The translations under genes and the position numbers were made by a program. This document shows, one piece after another, positions 27,911 through 36,951 of a stretch of 64,000 nt of DNA. This DNA is from JAGGAG01 sp964638035 (GTDB lineage Bacteria > Gemmatimonadota > Gemmatimonadetes > Gemmatimonadales > GWC2-71-9). Within the stretch, counting starts at the first letter, position 1. Each line of letters starts with the position of its first letter. The notes beneath the pieces are model-generated. The model searched no databases. It had not been told where the DNA came from and worked only from the letters and a program-made list of their open reading frames with translations. The stretch spans positions 1 through 64,000 of the forward strand of contig CAZWXD010000014.1 of the NCBI GenBank assembly GCA_964638035.1. Direction: 5' to 3'.

Positions 27911-30277
27911 TCAGAACCCTCCCGGAAAGGCCGCCACACTCACGCCCAGCACGGCGAAGCGGCCGGCGCCCGCGTTGTAGAAGCGGCCAGTGCCGTCATT
28001 GATGACGGCATTGGCCACATAGGTCTTGTTGAACAGGTTCTCGATGTTGCCGAAGATCGTGGCCGGACCGAGTGCGTACCGGGCGTTCAGGTTGACGATG
28101 CCCCACGCCGGGATGGCGCTGAACGGCACGGCGTTGAGCGTGGGTGACCCGAACGAGCGGAAGTACATGGTCCCTGTCGTCGAGTTCCCGTTGTCCACGT
28201 AGGTCCGGGCCTGCCACTCGACCCCGACGCCAGCGACCAGGGCCTTCACCGGACGAAACCGGAGTTCGCCACCCAGCCGGTGCACCGGCACCCCGGGGAG
28301 CCGGTTGCCACTGAAGTCCGTGAGCACCGCCTGTCCGCTCGGGTTGACCACCATCGACTGGTAGTCGGTGAGCTTGTAGTCGGCGAAGGTGTAGCTGCCG
28401 GTGAAGTCGAGCCAGGGGGCCAGCAAGGCGGTCCAGCCCACCTCGAGCCCTATGTTCCGGGAGGACCCGGCGTTCTCGAAGACCGGGCGCGGTCCGGCCG
28501 GGGTGGGGATGGTGCGCGAGAGGAACTCCCCGGTGACGTCGGCATAGAACACCGAGACATTGAGGAAGAGGGCATCGCCCACCATTGTCCTGGCGCCCAG
28601 CTCGTAGTTCCAGAGCGACTTGGGCGCGAGCGAATCATTGATCGCCTGGGCCGGGTCGGGGCTGGCGGTCAGCTCGCCCGCCGTGGGCACCTCGAATCCG
28701 CGTGCGACGGTGGCATACATCGTGGTCGCGGCATTCGCCCGCCAGGTGGCCGAGAACTTCGGGCTCAGCTGGTCAAAGACCTTGTCGGCGGACAGGGCCG
28801 GGTTCATGTAGTTGTCGAGGTCGTACTCGACCCGGTCGTACCGCAGGCCGGCCGACACCGAGAGCGATGCGGCGACCCGCGCCTCCGCCACGCCGTAGAC
28901 ACCGACGTTGGGAAGGGCCATGTAGCCGTTGGCCAGCATGGCCCCGGGCACGCCGCCCTGGTTCACGAACCGCTGGTCCGTGCCGTACAGGTTGTCGTAG
29001 TCCACGCCGGCGGTCGCCAGGACCAGCGGATCGTCGCGGCGATCGACGGCGGCGTGGAGGCGAGTGCCGGCCTGGATGCGGTGGAGGTTCTGCTCGAGCA
29101 CCTGGTAGATCGGGTGGTCCAGCGTCCGCCCGCCATAGTAGACGTACGACGTTGACTGCAGCGTCCCTTCCGCGCCAATGCCCTGGTCGAGCCGCAACCC
29201 GGTGCGATAGCGCGCGTCGCGCCGCGCGTAGGCATTGGCAACGCTGACCGGGTTGGCCTGGTTCGGGTCGGCCTGGAACTCGGCCTCGGTGAGGGCCCCG
29301 GGGATGTTCATGTCGAGGTTCGACGTGCTCGCCTCGACGCTGAGGCGGGTGCGGAGCGCCGGCTGCCAGTCGGCCCGCAGGTTGAACCGCGTCATCCGGT
29401 TGTTGTTGAAGTCGCGAAACCCCTCCGCGTCGGTGTGGGCACCACTCACCAGCACGCTGCCCCGGCCGCGATCGAAGGTGCTCCCCAGGTAGCCGTCGTA
29501 CTTGGCGAAGCCGAAGGCGCCGTTCTGGACCCGCAGGTTGATGCCCCGGCTGTCCTGCCCTGTTCGCGAGATGATGTTCACCGCGCCGCCCGAGGCAACC
29601 CCACCGTACAGGGCGGACGCGGGGCCGCGCACGACCTCCACCTGCCGGGCCTGCGCCAGCTCGACCAGGTCGAGCCGGGTGAGCCCGTCGGGCTCGGTGA
29701 TGGGCACGCCATCGAGGAGCACGGCCACGCCACGCACCCCGAACGTCGTGCGGATCCCCGACCCGCGCACGGAGAGGTTCACGTCGTCGCCACCATAGCG
29801 CGACTGCGCCAGGATGCCTGGCGTGTAACGCAGCACCTCGTCGAGGCCGGCCGTGCGGCCCGACTCGATGACGGTGGTGTCCACTGCCGTGACGGCAGCC
29901 GGCACCTCGCTCAAGCTGCGTTCGTCGCGCGTCGCGGTCACCACCACGGGATCGAGCACTGCCGCGGCGGCTGTGAGGCTGAAGTCGGCCCGGGTCGGGT
30001 TCCCGGCCTCCACCACCACCCGCCTGGCGACGGGCCGGTAGCCCACCCGGCGAACCGAGACCTCCGCTGGCCCGGGGGCAAGGCCCTCCAACCGATATCG
30101 TCCGTCTGGCGCCGTGCGCACCCGCAGCGACCCGCTCATCACGTCGGCCTCGACAACCGGCTCGCCCGTGGCACTGTCACGCACCACTCCCTGCACCACG
30201 CCCTGCTGTTGCGCCACCAGCGGCCCAGCGCCCAGCAGGAGCAGCAGGGCACCGCCCATCCGATGCTGCCTCGTCAT
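27911..30277 (-). CDS. TonB-dependent outer-membrane receptor
   Basis: 788 residues. A signal peptide (to about residue 23) is followed by a carboxypeptidase-regulatory-like domain (VVQGVVRDSATGEPVVEADV), a TonB box region (DPVVVTATRDERSL), a plug with SVRGSGIRTTFGVRG and VVRGPASALYGGVASGGAVNI, and a 22-strand-type barrel ending in VAAFPGGF. It imports a scarce ligand using proton-motive force. The neighbouring Cop-type genes suggest copper or another metal complex, but this is inference. The ATG at 30277 precedes the signal peptide; the frame continues upstream without a likely start. Confidence 0.92.
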   Translation of the reverse strand: MTRQHRMGGALLLLLGAGPLVAQQQGVVQGVVRDSATGEPVVEADVMSGSLRVRTAPDGRYRLEGLAPGPAEVSVRRVGYRPVARRVVVEAGNPTRADFSLTAAAAVLDPVVVTATRDERSLSEVPAAVTAVDTTVIESGRTAGLDEVLRYTPGILAQSRYGGDDVNLSVRGSGIRTTFGVRGVAVLLDGVPITEPDGLTRLDLVELAQARQVEVVRGPASALYGGVASGGAVNIISRTGQDSRGINLRVQNGAFGFAKYDGYLGSTFDRGRGSVLVSGAHTDAEGFRDFNNNRMTRFNLRADWQPALRTRLSVEASTSNLDMNIPGALTEAEFQADPNQANPVSVANAYARRDARYRTGLRLDQGIGAEGTLQSTSYVYYGGRTLDHPIYQVLEQNLHRIQAGTRLHAAVDRRDDPLVLATAGVDYDNLYGTDQRFVNQGGVPGAMLANGYMALPNVGVYGVAEARVAASLSVSAGLRYDRVEYDLDNYMNPALSADKVFDQLSPKFSATWRANAATTMYATVARGFEVPTAGELTASPDPAQAINDSLAPKSLWNYELGARTMVGDALFLNVSVFYADVTGEFLSRTIPTPAGPRPVFENAGSSRNIGLEVGWTALLAPWLDFTGSYTFADYKLTDYQSMVVNPSGQAVLTDFSGNRLPGVPVHRLGGELRFRPVKALVAGVGVEWQARTYVDNGNSTTGTMYFRSFGSPTLNAVPFSAIPAWGIVNLNARYALGPATIFGNIENLFNKTYVANAVINDGTGRFYNAGAGRFAVLGVSVAAFPGGF

Positions 30278-30312
30278 GTTTTCCCCGTGCGTTGCCGCCC
30301 TTGCCGGTTGCC

Positions 30313-30345
30313 CTGACGCCAAGATGCCGGACGTCAGGGTGTCAG
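30313..30345. repeat. Degenerate 8-bp repeat cluster, facing orientation
   Basis: CTGACGCC and AAGATGCC are followed, after one base, by GACGTCAG and GGTGTCAG. So two units in one orientation face two in the other. It lies 36 bases upstream of the TonB-receptor start. Confidence 0.6.
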
Positions 30346-30370
30346 GTTGGGCGGTCGCTTGCAGTTGTCG

Positions 30371-30389
30371 GCGTCCGGCTGGCGGACGC
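30371..30389. other. Intergenic hairpin between the TonB and Cop genes
   Basis: GCGTCCG, five bases, CGGACGC: a perfect 7-bp stem 20 bases past the stop of the His/Cys-rich gene. No T-run follows, so it is only a weak candidate for a terminator or a processing site. Confidence 0.4.
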
Positions 30390-30409
30390 AGTGTGGTCAC
30401 GTCGTGGCG

Positions 30410-30808
30410 TCAGGCGACGCGCGGTGCGACAACTGGTGGGGCGGTAGGCGGCGGGAGCAGGTCGAGCGGTACGTGGGGCGGGAACCAGGCGACCTGCCGG
30501 GGGCGCGGCGCCGCCGGATGGTGCTGCTCCCCAGCAGCGGCCAGCTCGGGTGCGGCGGGCACCAGGAGCACCGGACCAGCCTGGCAGGCCCCCAGACAGT
30601 CGCAGTGGCTGCCATGGTGGCCGGCGGACTGGGTGTCGTGAGGCGCACCATGGTCGTGATGCGAGGCATCAGGGCCGTGGTTCATGGGGGCGGGAGTTGC
30701 CGCCACGCTCGTCGGGCATGGATGCCCAAGCGACAGCCAGCTTCCCCCCAACCCCGGCAGCAGGATCGCCAGGAGAAGTGCGAGCGGGCCCAGGCAGCGA
30801 CGCGGCAT
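30410..30808 (-). CDS. His/Cys-rich exported protein, DUF2946-like (copy 1)
   Basis: 132 residues. A signal peptide (MPRRCLGPLALLLAILLPG) is followed by WLSLGHPCP, a His/Asp-rich run (HGPDASHHDHG), then CDCLGAC and a Pro-rich end HVPLDLLPPPTAPPVV. A paralogue lies at 32230-32601 with the same blocks. These suggest a metal-binding periplasmic protein, perhaps for copper. The ATG at 30808 shares a base with the copD stop (TGATG). DUF2946 is the closest family I can name; uncertain. Confidence 0.7.
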   Translation of the reverse strand: MPRRCLGPLALLLAILLPGLGGSWLSLGHPCPTSVAATPAPMNHGPDASHHDHGAPHDTQSAGHHGSHCDCLGACQAGPVLLVPAAPELAAAGEQHHPAAPRPRQVAWFPPHVPLDLLPPPTAPPVVAPRVA

Positions 30809-31707
30809 CAGCGGCCGGCCACCTGGGTGGGTGCCGTGGCGTTGGTGCCGGGTGCCGCCGCCATGGCGAGGCCGGGCGGGTCCCGCGTGATGAGCAGCGA
30901 GGTCACGGCGAGGACAGCAGTGGCCAGGAGCAGTTCCAGGGTCGCCGTCCTCCACAGGCGCGTGGCGCTTCCCGCGCTCCCGAGTGAGGGGCGCACCACC
31001 CGCCAGTTCCAGGCCCCCACGCCGAGCAGTGCAACGACGAGCCCGACCTTGAGCAGCAGGCTGCGTCCGTACGGCGTGCCGATGAGCCCGTGCCAGCCAC
31101 CGACCAGCCACACCGCCTCGGCCACCCCGGTGAGGAGGACCGTCGCGCCGCACACGAGCGCCATGGGGGAGAACCGGCCGATGACCCGGGCGACGGCGAG
31201 TTCCGCGCCATCCTGGGTGCCGAAGAGCACGCGGCGCCGGACCAGGACGACGGCCAGCGTCCCCAACCAGAGGCCGGCGGCCAGCGCATGTGCCCCGGTC
31301 AGTGCGACGCCTGCCACGGCGCCGACCGGTGCCTCCTGCGCATGGCCCGTGAGGGGCAGCGTCAAAGCCACCAGCACGGCCGCGGTGAGTGCCATCCAGC
31401 GACCGCTGCGCGCTGTCACCAGCGCCACCGCCGCCGCAGCGGCCTGCCATTGCAATCCCCGGCCCCAGCCAGAGCCCAGGATGGTGCGCAGGGTTCCGGT
31501 CGTGAGCTGCTCGCCCGGATCGAGGAACGAGTCGGCCTGGGCCAGCAGCCGCAGGCCGGCTCCCAGCAGCAGCACCAGGGCCGCCAGCATGGCAAGGCGC
31601 CCAAGCTCGCGTCCGGCGGCGCCAGGCTCCACGAGGAGCCTGGTGCCCGCCACGCCGCAGAGCAGGAACACGCCGGCGAACGTGACCCAGTTTGCCGCTG
31701 CGGTCAC
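30808..31707 (-). CDS. copD: CopD-family copper resistance/uptake membrane protein
   Basis: 299 residues with about eight helices. LTGHAQEAPVGAVAGVALTGAHALAAG shows the conserved His residues of the CopD domain (here in pieces GHAQ and GAHALAAGLWLG). CopD proteins move copper across the inner membrane or assist CopC. The GTG at 31707 overlaps the copC stop (GTGA). CopC-CopD is a standard pair. Confidence 0.85.
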   Translation of the reverse strand: MTAAANWVTFAGVFLLCGVAGTRLLVEPGAAGRELGRLAMLAALVLLLGAGLRLLAQADSFLDPGEQLTTGTLRTILGSGWGRGLQWQAAAAAVALVTARSGRWMALTAAVLVALTLPLTGHAQEAPVGAVAGVALTGAHALAAGLWLGTLAVVLVRRRVLFGTQDGAELAVARVIGRFSPMALVCGATVLLTGVAEAVWLVGGWHGLIGTPYGRSLLLKVGLVVALLGVGAWNWRVVRPSLGSAGSATRLWRTATLELLLATAVLAVTSLLITRDPPGLAMAAAPGTNATAPTQVAGR

Positions 31708-32087
31708 GGGCGCAGCGTGAAGGTGTATGTGCCGCGCACGACGTGGCCGTCCTTGCTGGCCGTCTTCCAGGTCACCGTGTAGGTGCCTGGTGCAAGCACC
31801 TCGGGCACCGCCGCCACGATGGAGACCGGCTCGTCGGTCCCCTTGACCGCACCCACCCTGGCCTGCACGCCGCTCGCACTGGCCACCTTGATCGAGCTGA
31901 GCCCGATGTCCGCCGCCTCCTTGAACCACAGGCGCACCTCGGTTGGCGATGCCTTCACGGTGTCGTTCACCGCCGGGACCGCCTTCACCAGCCGATTGTG
32001 GCGCATGGCCCCGGCCGCGCCCACCTGCCCGAGCGCCAACCCTGCGACCAGCACCGTGCTCCCCAGCACGCCATGCCACGACCTCAT
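31704..32087 (-). CDS. copC: CopC-family periplasmic copper-binding protein
   Basis: 127 residues. A signal peptide is followed by MRHNRLVKAVPAVNDTVKAS and a C-terminal DGHVVRGTYTFTLRP, the CopC beta-sandwich ends. Mature H and the DGH His are likely Cu(II) ligands; the usual first residue of mature CopC is His, here slightly displaced. The ATG at 32087 has GGAGG five bases upstream. It heads copC-copD-DUF2946-like. Confidence 0.88.
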   Translation of the reverse strand: MRSWHGVLGSTVLVAGLALGQVGAAGAMRHNRLVKAVPAVNDTVKASPTEVRLWFKEAADIGLSSIKVASASGVQARVGAVKGTDEPVSIVAAVPEVLAPGTYTVTWKTASKDGHVVRGTYTFTLRP

Positions 32088-32229
32088 GCCACCTCCTGCA
32101 CTGTGACCCGAAAACCGGGCCCCGGAGTGAACCACCGCCCGGTCCGGCCTGGACTGGGGCGGGTGCGGACACGCCCCCTCCCGGATGGTGGGAACGCGCC
32201 GAGCCTGGACTTACGTGTGTGTGACGGGA

Positions 32230-32601
32230 CTAGCGAACGACTGGGGGCGCCGTAGCTGGCGGGAGGAGGTCGAGCGGAACGTGGTCGGGAAACCTCAGGG
32301 CCGCGCCCGCAACCGGCAGTGGCCCGGCCAGGGCAACAATGGTAGTGGGCAGCTCGGTTGCGCGTGGTGCCAGCGGAGTCGAGCTCCCCTGGCAGGCGCC
32401 CAGGCAATGACACTGGCCCTCGTGGTGCGAAGGTGCGTGGTCATCACCGTGGTGCTGGTGCCCGCTGGCGGCGCCGGGCGCCGGGCCCGGGGATGCGATG
32501 GCTGACGGGCAGGGATGCCCGAGCGACAACCACGAGCCGCCCACGCCCGGCAGGAGCAGGGCGAAGAACAGGGCGAGTGGCGCCAGGCGGGCGTGTGGCA
32601 T
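32230..32601 (-). CDS. His/Cys-rich exported protein, DUF2946-like (copy 2)
   Basis: 123 residues. The layout repeats copy 1: signal peptide MPHARLAPLALFFALLLPG, WLSLGHPCP, His-rich HQHHGDDHAPSHH, CHCLGACQG, and HVPLDLLPPATAPPVV at the end. Clear paralogy to 30410-30808. It probably binds metal in the periplasm. It stands four bases after the gamma-glutamyl hydrolase gene and 142 bases before copC, so it may be transcribed with either. Confidence 0.7.
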   Translation of the reverse strand: MPHARLAPLALFFALLLPGVGGSWLSLGHPCPSAIASPGPAPGAASGHQHHGDDHAPSHHEGQCHCLGACQGSSTPLAPRATELPTTIVALAGPLPVAGAALRFPDHVPLDLLPPATAPPVVR

Positions 32602-32605
32602 GGAA

Positions 32606-33355
32606 TCAGGCGGCGCGGCAGGCACCCACAAACGCATCGAACAACCGGCGCGCAAGCGGGTCGCGCGGCACCAGGCTCTCCGGGTGCCACTGCACCCCAA
32701 GCACGAACCGGCCGCTTCCCTCCACGGCCTCCACGACGCCGTCATCGGATCGCGCCGTGACGGCAAGCCCCTCGCCCAGGCGGTCCACCGCCTGGTGGTG
32801 CATGCTGTTCACCGCTACGCGTGCCTCGCCCGCCACCCTGCGGAGCCTCGTGCCCTGCTCCACCTGGACCTGGTGTGCCAGGTAGTCGCGGGCATACTCG
32901 GGCGGCTCGAAGTCATGCCGCGCCGTGTCCGGGCGCTCACGGACCAGGTCCTGCACCAGCGTGCCCCCCCGCGCGACATTGATCACCTGCAGGCCGCGGC
33001 ACAGGCCGAACAGCGGGAGGTCGTCGGCCAGGGCCCACCGGGCCAGTGTCAACTCGACGGCATCGCGTTCGGGATCGGTGCGCCGGAGTCCGGGCCGTGC
33101 CGCCTGGCCGTAGCTCGAGGGATGAATGTCCACGCCACCAGGCAGGAGCACACCATCGAGGCGCTCGTACATGTCGCGCAGGGCCTCCTGCCCATCGGTC
33201 AGCAGCGGCAGCAGCACCGGTGAGGCGCCCGCCCGCACCAGGGCGTCGAGGTACATGCGGTTCATCACCCACGACGGCGGCATGGACGCAGGTATGCCCT
33301 CCACCGCCTGCAGGCTCTGCATGGTCACGCCGATCAAGGGTCGCCTGGTTCGCAT
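32606..33355 (-). CDS. Gamma-glutamyl hydrolase, class-I glutamine amidotransferase-like (peptidase C26)
   Basis: 249 residues. LFGLCRGLQVINVA holds the nucleophile Cys; VQWHPESLV holds the His-x-Glu. PSSYG and the overall fold match PuuD-type gamma-glutamyl-GABA hydrolases. It probably removes a gamma-glutamyl group. The ATG at 33355 (MRTRRPLIGVT) is chosen by the family N-terminus. It follows a GCS2-type ligase by 79 bases, so hydrolysis of a product of that cluster is plausible. Confidence 0.82.
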   Translation of the reverse strand: MRTRRPLIGVTMQSLQAVEGIPASMPPSWVMNRMYLDALVRAGASPVLLPLLTDGQEALRDMYERLDGVLLPGGVDIHPSSYGQAARPGLRRTDPERDAVELTLARWALADDLPLFGLCRGLQVINVARGGTLVQDLVRERPDTARHDFEPPEYARDYLAHQVQVEQGTRLRRVAGEARVAVNSMHHQAVDRLGEGLAVTARSDDGVVEAVEGSGRFVLGVQWHPESLVPRDPLARRLFDAFVGACRAA

Positions 33356-33434
33356 CAACTCCCCACGTGAGGTTCCCGGCCCCACCGCAGGGGCCATCAG
33401 GGGAACATAGCAACTTTCCCGCCAGCAGTCGCCC

Positions 33435-34547
33435 TCACCCCGGCCGCACCCCTTCCTCGGTCTCCTGGATGAGCTGGTCCACCACCGCCTTCAGGTCGCC
33501 CGTCTGCTGGAAGGTCCGAAGCTGCCGGTCGGCGCTCGTCCCCTCGGCCAGGATCCGGTAGGCGTACTCCACCTCCTTGCGGGTCCCCAGCTCGTCCACC
33601 ACGTCACCAATGAACCAGTCCAGCAGCTCCTTGATGAGGTCGCGCGCCGGGAGCTCGGCGCCGCGGCCGAAGTCGATCAGCTTGCCGTCCAGCCCGTAGC
33701 GGATGGCGCGCCACTTGTTCTCCTCGATGAACGCAGACCCGTACTGGCGGAAGGTCATGTTGTCGCGGCGCAGCTTGTAGAGCTTGAGGATGATGGCCTG
33801 GAAGATCGCCCCGATGCACACCGCCTCATCCACCCGGGTGCACACGTCACAGATCCTGAACTCGAGCGTCGGGTAGCTCCAGCTGGGCCGGACGTCCCAC
33901 CAGATCTTGGAGGCGTTCGGGATGCAGTTGGTGCCCACCATCGTCTCGGCCAGCGTGGTGAACTCGTGCCACGACTCGAGCGTGGGCGGGAGGCCGGTGC
34001 GGGGGAAGTTGCGGAACACCACGCTGCGGTAGCTCTTGAGCCCCGTCTGCCGGCCCAGCCAGAAGGGCGAGCTGGTGGACAGTGCCAGCACGTGCGGGAG
34101 CATGTAGCGCACCACGTTCATGCAGTCGATCAGGAACTCCCGGTCCTCGATCCCGATGTGCACGTGGGTGCCGAAGATGAGCAGCCGCTGCGCCAGGTCC
34201 TGCAGGTCCTCGCGCACGCCGACGTAGCGTTCCAGCGGCGTGATCTCCTGCGTCATCCAGGAGGAGAACGGGTGGGTGCCCGCCGCGGCGATGCGGAGTC
34301 CCTGCTTCGCCGCCAGCCCCATCACGAGGCCGCGGAGCCGCACCAGCTCGGCCCGCACCTCGGCGGGGGTGCGGCACACCCGGGTGCCCACCTCGACCAT
34401 CGACTGGTGCAGCTCGGGCTTGACCTCGCCCAGCACCATCGAGTCCTCCTTGAGGATCTCGGTGATGTAGGACTTGAGCTCCCGCGTGACGGGGTCGATG
34501 ATCTGGTACTCTTCCTCGATGCCCAGGGTCAGTGAGGGCGCCTTCAT
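33435..34547 (-). CDS. GCS2-type carboxylate-amine ligase (YbdK family)
   Basis: 370 residues. TLGIEEEYQIIDP at the start and THVHIGIEDREF are the GCS2 signature. Members join an amino group to a carboxylate with ATP, often glutamate to cysteine. The true substrates here are unknown. ATG at 34547 overlaps the stop of the permuted ATP-grasp gene (ATGA). It lies between that gene and the gamma-glutamyl hydrolase. Confidence 0.87.
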   Translation of the reverse strand: MKAPSLTLGIEEEYQIIDPVTRELKSYITEILKEDSMVLGEVKPELHQSMVEVGTRVCRTPAEVRAELVRLRGLVMGLAAKQGLRIAAAGTHPFSSWMTQEITPLERYVGVREDLQDLAQRLLIFGTHVHIGIEDREFLIDCMNVVRYMLPHVLALSTSSPFWLGRQTGLKSYRSVVFRNFPRTGLPPTLESWHEFTTLAETMVGTNCIPNASKIWWDVRPSWSYPTLEFRICDVCTRVDEAVCIGAIFQAIILKLYKLRRDNMTFRQYGSAFIEENKWRAIRYGLDGKLIDFGRGAELPARDLIKELLDWFIGDVVDELGTRKEVEYAYRILAEGTSADRQLRTFQQTGDLKAVVDQLIQETEEGVRPG

Positions 34548-35926
34548 GCACGTTCCTCCACCACGAAGGTCGGCACGGTGCTGCCACCGCCCGCCGTGAC
34601 GTTGACCAGCGTTGCCGTGGAGATGCGGCTCAGGCAGCCATCCACGTAGCTCCCCTGGAACACGTAGGGGGCGGTGTCCACGATGCGGTCGCTGATGTCG
34701 AGCCGGCCGTCGACCCAGGACGGGAACGGCTCGCTCGGCTGGTGGATCCGTTCCTGCAGCACGGTAGGCGCCGTGAGCGCCGCCTGCAGCGCCGAGTCCC
34801 AGGTGCCCGCATCCACCTCCCAGCCGAGCACGATCCCGGCGCCGCCATAGTCGTCGTTCGGCTTCAGCACCAGCTGCTCGCGGTGCCGGCGGGCCACCTC
34901 GAGGAGCGAGGCCTCGTGCCCCTGCCACCGGGTGCGGCGGTCCTCCACGACGCGCGTCCACGGAATGTGCGCCGCAATCGCCTGCCGCATCGCGCCGTCG
35001 AACAGGGCCTCGTTCCGCTCGTCGCTCAGCACGGCGAGGCTCGCCTTCTTGTGGAGCACCTTGCAGGCAAAGGGATTCACCATCACGGCATGCCCGCCGC
35101 GCACCGCGCGGATCATGGGGGTGTCGAGCCCCTCCCGCCCCACCAGCTCGTGCAGCAGCACCCGCTTGTAGATGAGGTCGATGGCGACACTGCCCCCGGG
35201 CCCGGGACCCCACAGGCGCCCGTCGCGCAGGTCCAGGTCGCGGGGATCCACGATGACCGTGGGGAAGCCGAGCTGGCGAAACCACGCGGCGAACGCCTCG
35301 AACTCGCTCTGGGTCGGGACTTCCCGCCAGTCCACAATGCCGATCGTGGGGGTACCCTGGCGCCCGGCAGCCTGGTAGCAGGCCAGCATGGTCTGCAGGA
35401 CCGATGGCCGGCTCGGGAGGACGCGCACGTCATGGCTCGCCAGGAAGGGCCGCATGCCGGGCAGGGCCAGGAACAGCTCGCCCAGGACGTCGCCATAGGC
35501 GGATCCCGCCGGCGTCTCGGCGTTGTTCTCGGTGAACTTGAGCCCGCGCCCGTCCTCCGAGAAGAACGCATCGTACCGTCCCAGGGGGCTTGGCCACGGG
35601 TCGGGGCGCCCGCCCCGGGGCGTCATCAGCACCTCCCGCTCCCAGTCGGCGAGGTGGAACTGGGCCAGCACCGCCGGTTGTGCCATGGCGGCCTGGTGTG
35701 CCCGGCCGAACGCGGGCGCGATCGCGGTACCGGCCACCTGGATGGCCTCGTAGGCATCGGCCGTTATGAACCGGGGACGGAGGACGGTGCACAGCGGGCG
35801 GGTGCCAAAGGCGAGCCCACGCTCGGCGAGCCGCGCGCGCATCCATTCGTCCGACGCCGCCGCCACCCCCGGCGCCGCCAGGCCCGCATGGTAGCGGTCG
35901 ATCGCCCGCCCCAGTCCAGGCGTCAC
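34544..35926 (-). CDS. Circularly permuted ATP-grasp enzyme
   Basis: 460 residues. GLKFTENNAETPAG, IDLIYKRVL, HAVMVNPFACKVLHKKA and VLKPNDDYGGAGIVLG correspond to the blocks of circularly permuted ATP-grasp proteins (type 2). It is probably an amide or peptide ligase. The GTG at 35926 is chosen because the upstream ATP-grasp gene ends at 35929; the longer frame to 36040 is a shadow. The start is therefore somewhat uncertain. Confidence 0.75.
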   Translation of the reverse strand: MTPGLGRAIDRYHAGLAAPGVAAASDEWMRARLAERGLAFGTRPLCTVLRPRFITADAYEAIQVAGTAIAPAFGRAHQAAMAQPAVLAQFHLADWEREVLMTPRGGRPDPWPSPLGRYDAFFSEDGRGLKFTENNAETPAGSAYGDVLGELFLALPGMRPFLASHDVRVLPSRPSVLQTMLACYQAAGRQGTPTIGIVDWREVPTQSEFEAFAAWFRQLGFPTVIVDPRDLDLRDGRLWGPGPGGSVAIDLIYKRVLLHELVGREGLDTPMIRAVRGGHAVMVNPFACKVLHKKASLAVLSDERNEALFDGAMRQAIAAHIPWTRVVEDRRTRWQGHEASLLEVARRHREQLVLKPNDDYGGAGIVLGWEVDAGTWDSALQAALTAPTVLQERIHQPSEPFPSWVDGRLDISDRIVDTAPYVFQGSYVDGCLSRISTATLVNVTAGGGSTVPTFVVEERA

Positions 35927-35928
35927 GG

Positions 35929-36876
35929 TCAGGACCGCGCCACGCGGCCGCCCAGGAACCGGTTCCAGCGATGCTCGAGCGTGGGGCGCGGGGCCTTCGC
36001 CAACCGGATCGTCATGTCGGCGAGGTGCGTCACCACCCACTGGAAGTAGTCGGGCGTCAGGCTGTAGATGTCCATGTCCGGCGCCGGGTTCATGAAGTCG
36101 ATCGCGTAGGGAATGCCGTCGCGGATGGCGAACTCGATCGAGTTCATGTCATAGCCCAGGGCGCGCACCAGGGCCTGTGCGTCGCGCACCACCCGGGCAT
36201 GCAGCGCGTCGCCGAGGAACCCCGGCTCCACCAGGTAGCGGCGCTCCTTCGGGTCGTACTTCATGACCAGGATGTCCTCCTGGCCCAGGCACATGCAGCG
36301 CACGAAGTGTTGCCAGTGGATGAACTCCTGCACCACCATGGTCAGGAGCCCGCTCTGGTCGTAGTTGTGGACCAGCTCGTCAAGCGTCTTGCACACGTAG
36401 ACGTCACGCCAGCCACCGCCGTGCGCGTCCTTCAGGATGCAGGGGAGTCCCACATACCGGACGATCGCCTCCCAGTCGAGTGGGTACTCCAGGTTCTTCA
36501 GGCTCTCGTCGTGCTTGATGCCCGGCACGTAGGCCTTGTTGGGGAGCACCATGGTCTTCGGCGACGCCACGCCAATGGAAGTGGCCAGGGCCGCCCCGAA
36601 GAACTTGTCGTCGGCGGACCACATGAAGGGGTTGTTCACCACCGTGGCGCCCTGGAGCACGGCCTGCTTGAGCCAGGCCCGGTACATCGGCACCTCGTGG
36701 GAGATCCGGTCCACGATGACCCGGTAGGGGCACGGCTCGTCCATGCGCGGCGCGCCCAGCTTCACGTACTCGGCGACCACGCCCTCCTTCCGGCGCGCCA
36801 CCTCCTCGATGAGGGCGGGCGGCATGGACCATTCGCGGCCGAGCAGGAGGCCGATCTTGAGCGGTTCAGTAGCCAC
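35929..36876 (-). CDS. ATP-grasp ligase, RimK-like
   Basis: 315 residues. CILKDAHGGGWRDV carries the ATP-grasp lysine and flexible loop, IDFMNPAPDMDIYSL the Mg-binding Asp/Asn. The order differs from the permuted enzyme next to it, so the cluster has two ATP-grasp types. Probably a carboxylate-amine ligase; substrate unknown. It starts with ATG at 36876 just before the octamer array. Downstream gene starts two bases after its stop. Confidence 0.82.
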   Translation of the reverse strand: MATEPLKIGLLLGREWSMPPALIEEVARRKEGVVAEYVKLGAPRMDEPCPYRVIVDRISHEVPMYRAWLKQAVLQGATVVNNPFMWSADDKFFGAALATSIGVASPKTMVLPNKAYVPGIKHDESLKNLEYPLDWEAIVRYVGLPCILKDAHGGGWRDVYVCKTLDELVHNYDQSGLLTMVVQEFIHWQHFVRCMCLGQEDILVMKYDPKERRYLVEPGFLGDALHARVVRDAQALVRALGYDMNSIEFAIRDGIPYAIDFMNPAPDMDIYSLTPDYFQWVVTHLADMTIRLAKAPRPTLEHRWNRFLGGRVARS

Positions 36877-36895
36877 GGTTGGGATCCTCGTGAAG

Positions 36896-36951
36896 AGCGT
36901 CGGAGCGTCATGGCGTCATGACGTCAGGGCGTCAGGGCGTCAGGGTATCAG
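36896..36951. repeat. 8-bp tandem repeat, about seven units
   Basis: Units in order: AGCGTCGG, AGCGTCAT, GGCGTCAT, GACGTCAG, GGCGTCAG, GGCGTCAG, GGTATCAG. They fill the 71-base gap between the ATP-grasp and first esterase genes, and the last unit holds the esterase stop. Confidence 0.85.

Noticed and set aside
27851..36951. CRISPR array from the short repeats
   Set aside because: The units are 8 bp in direct contact, without spacers of 30-40 bases, and no cas gene is present.
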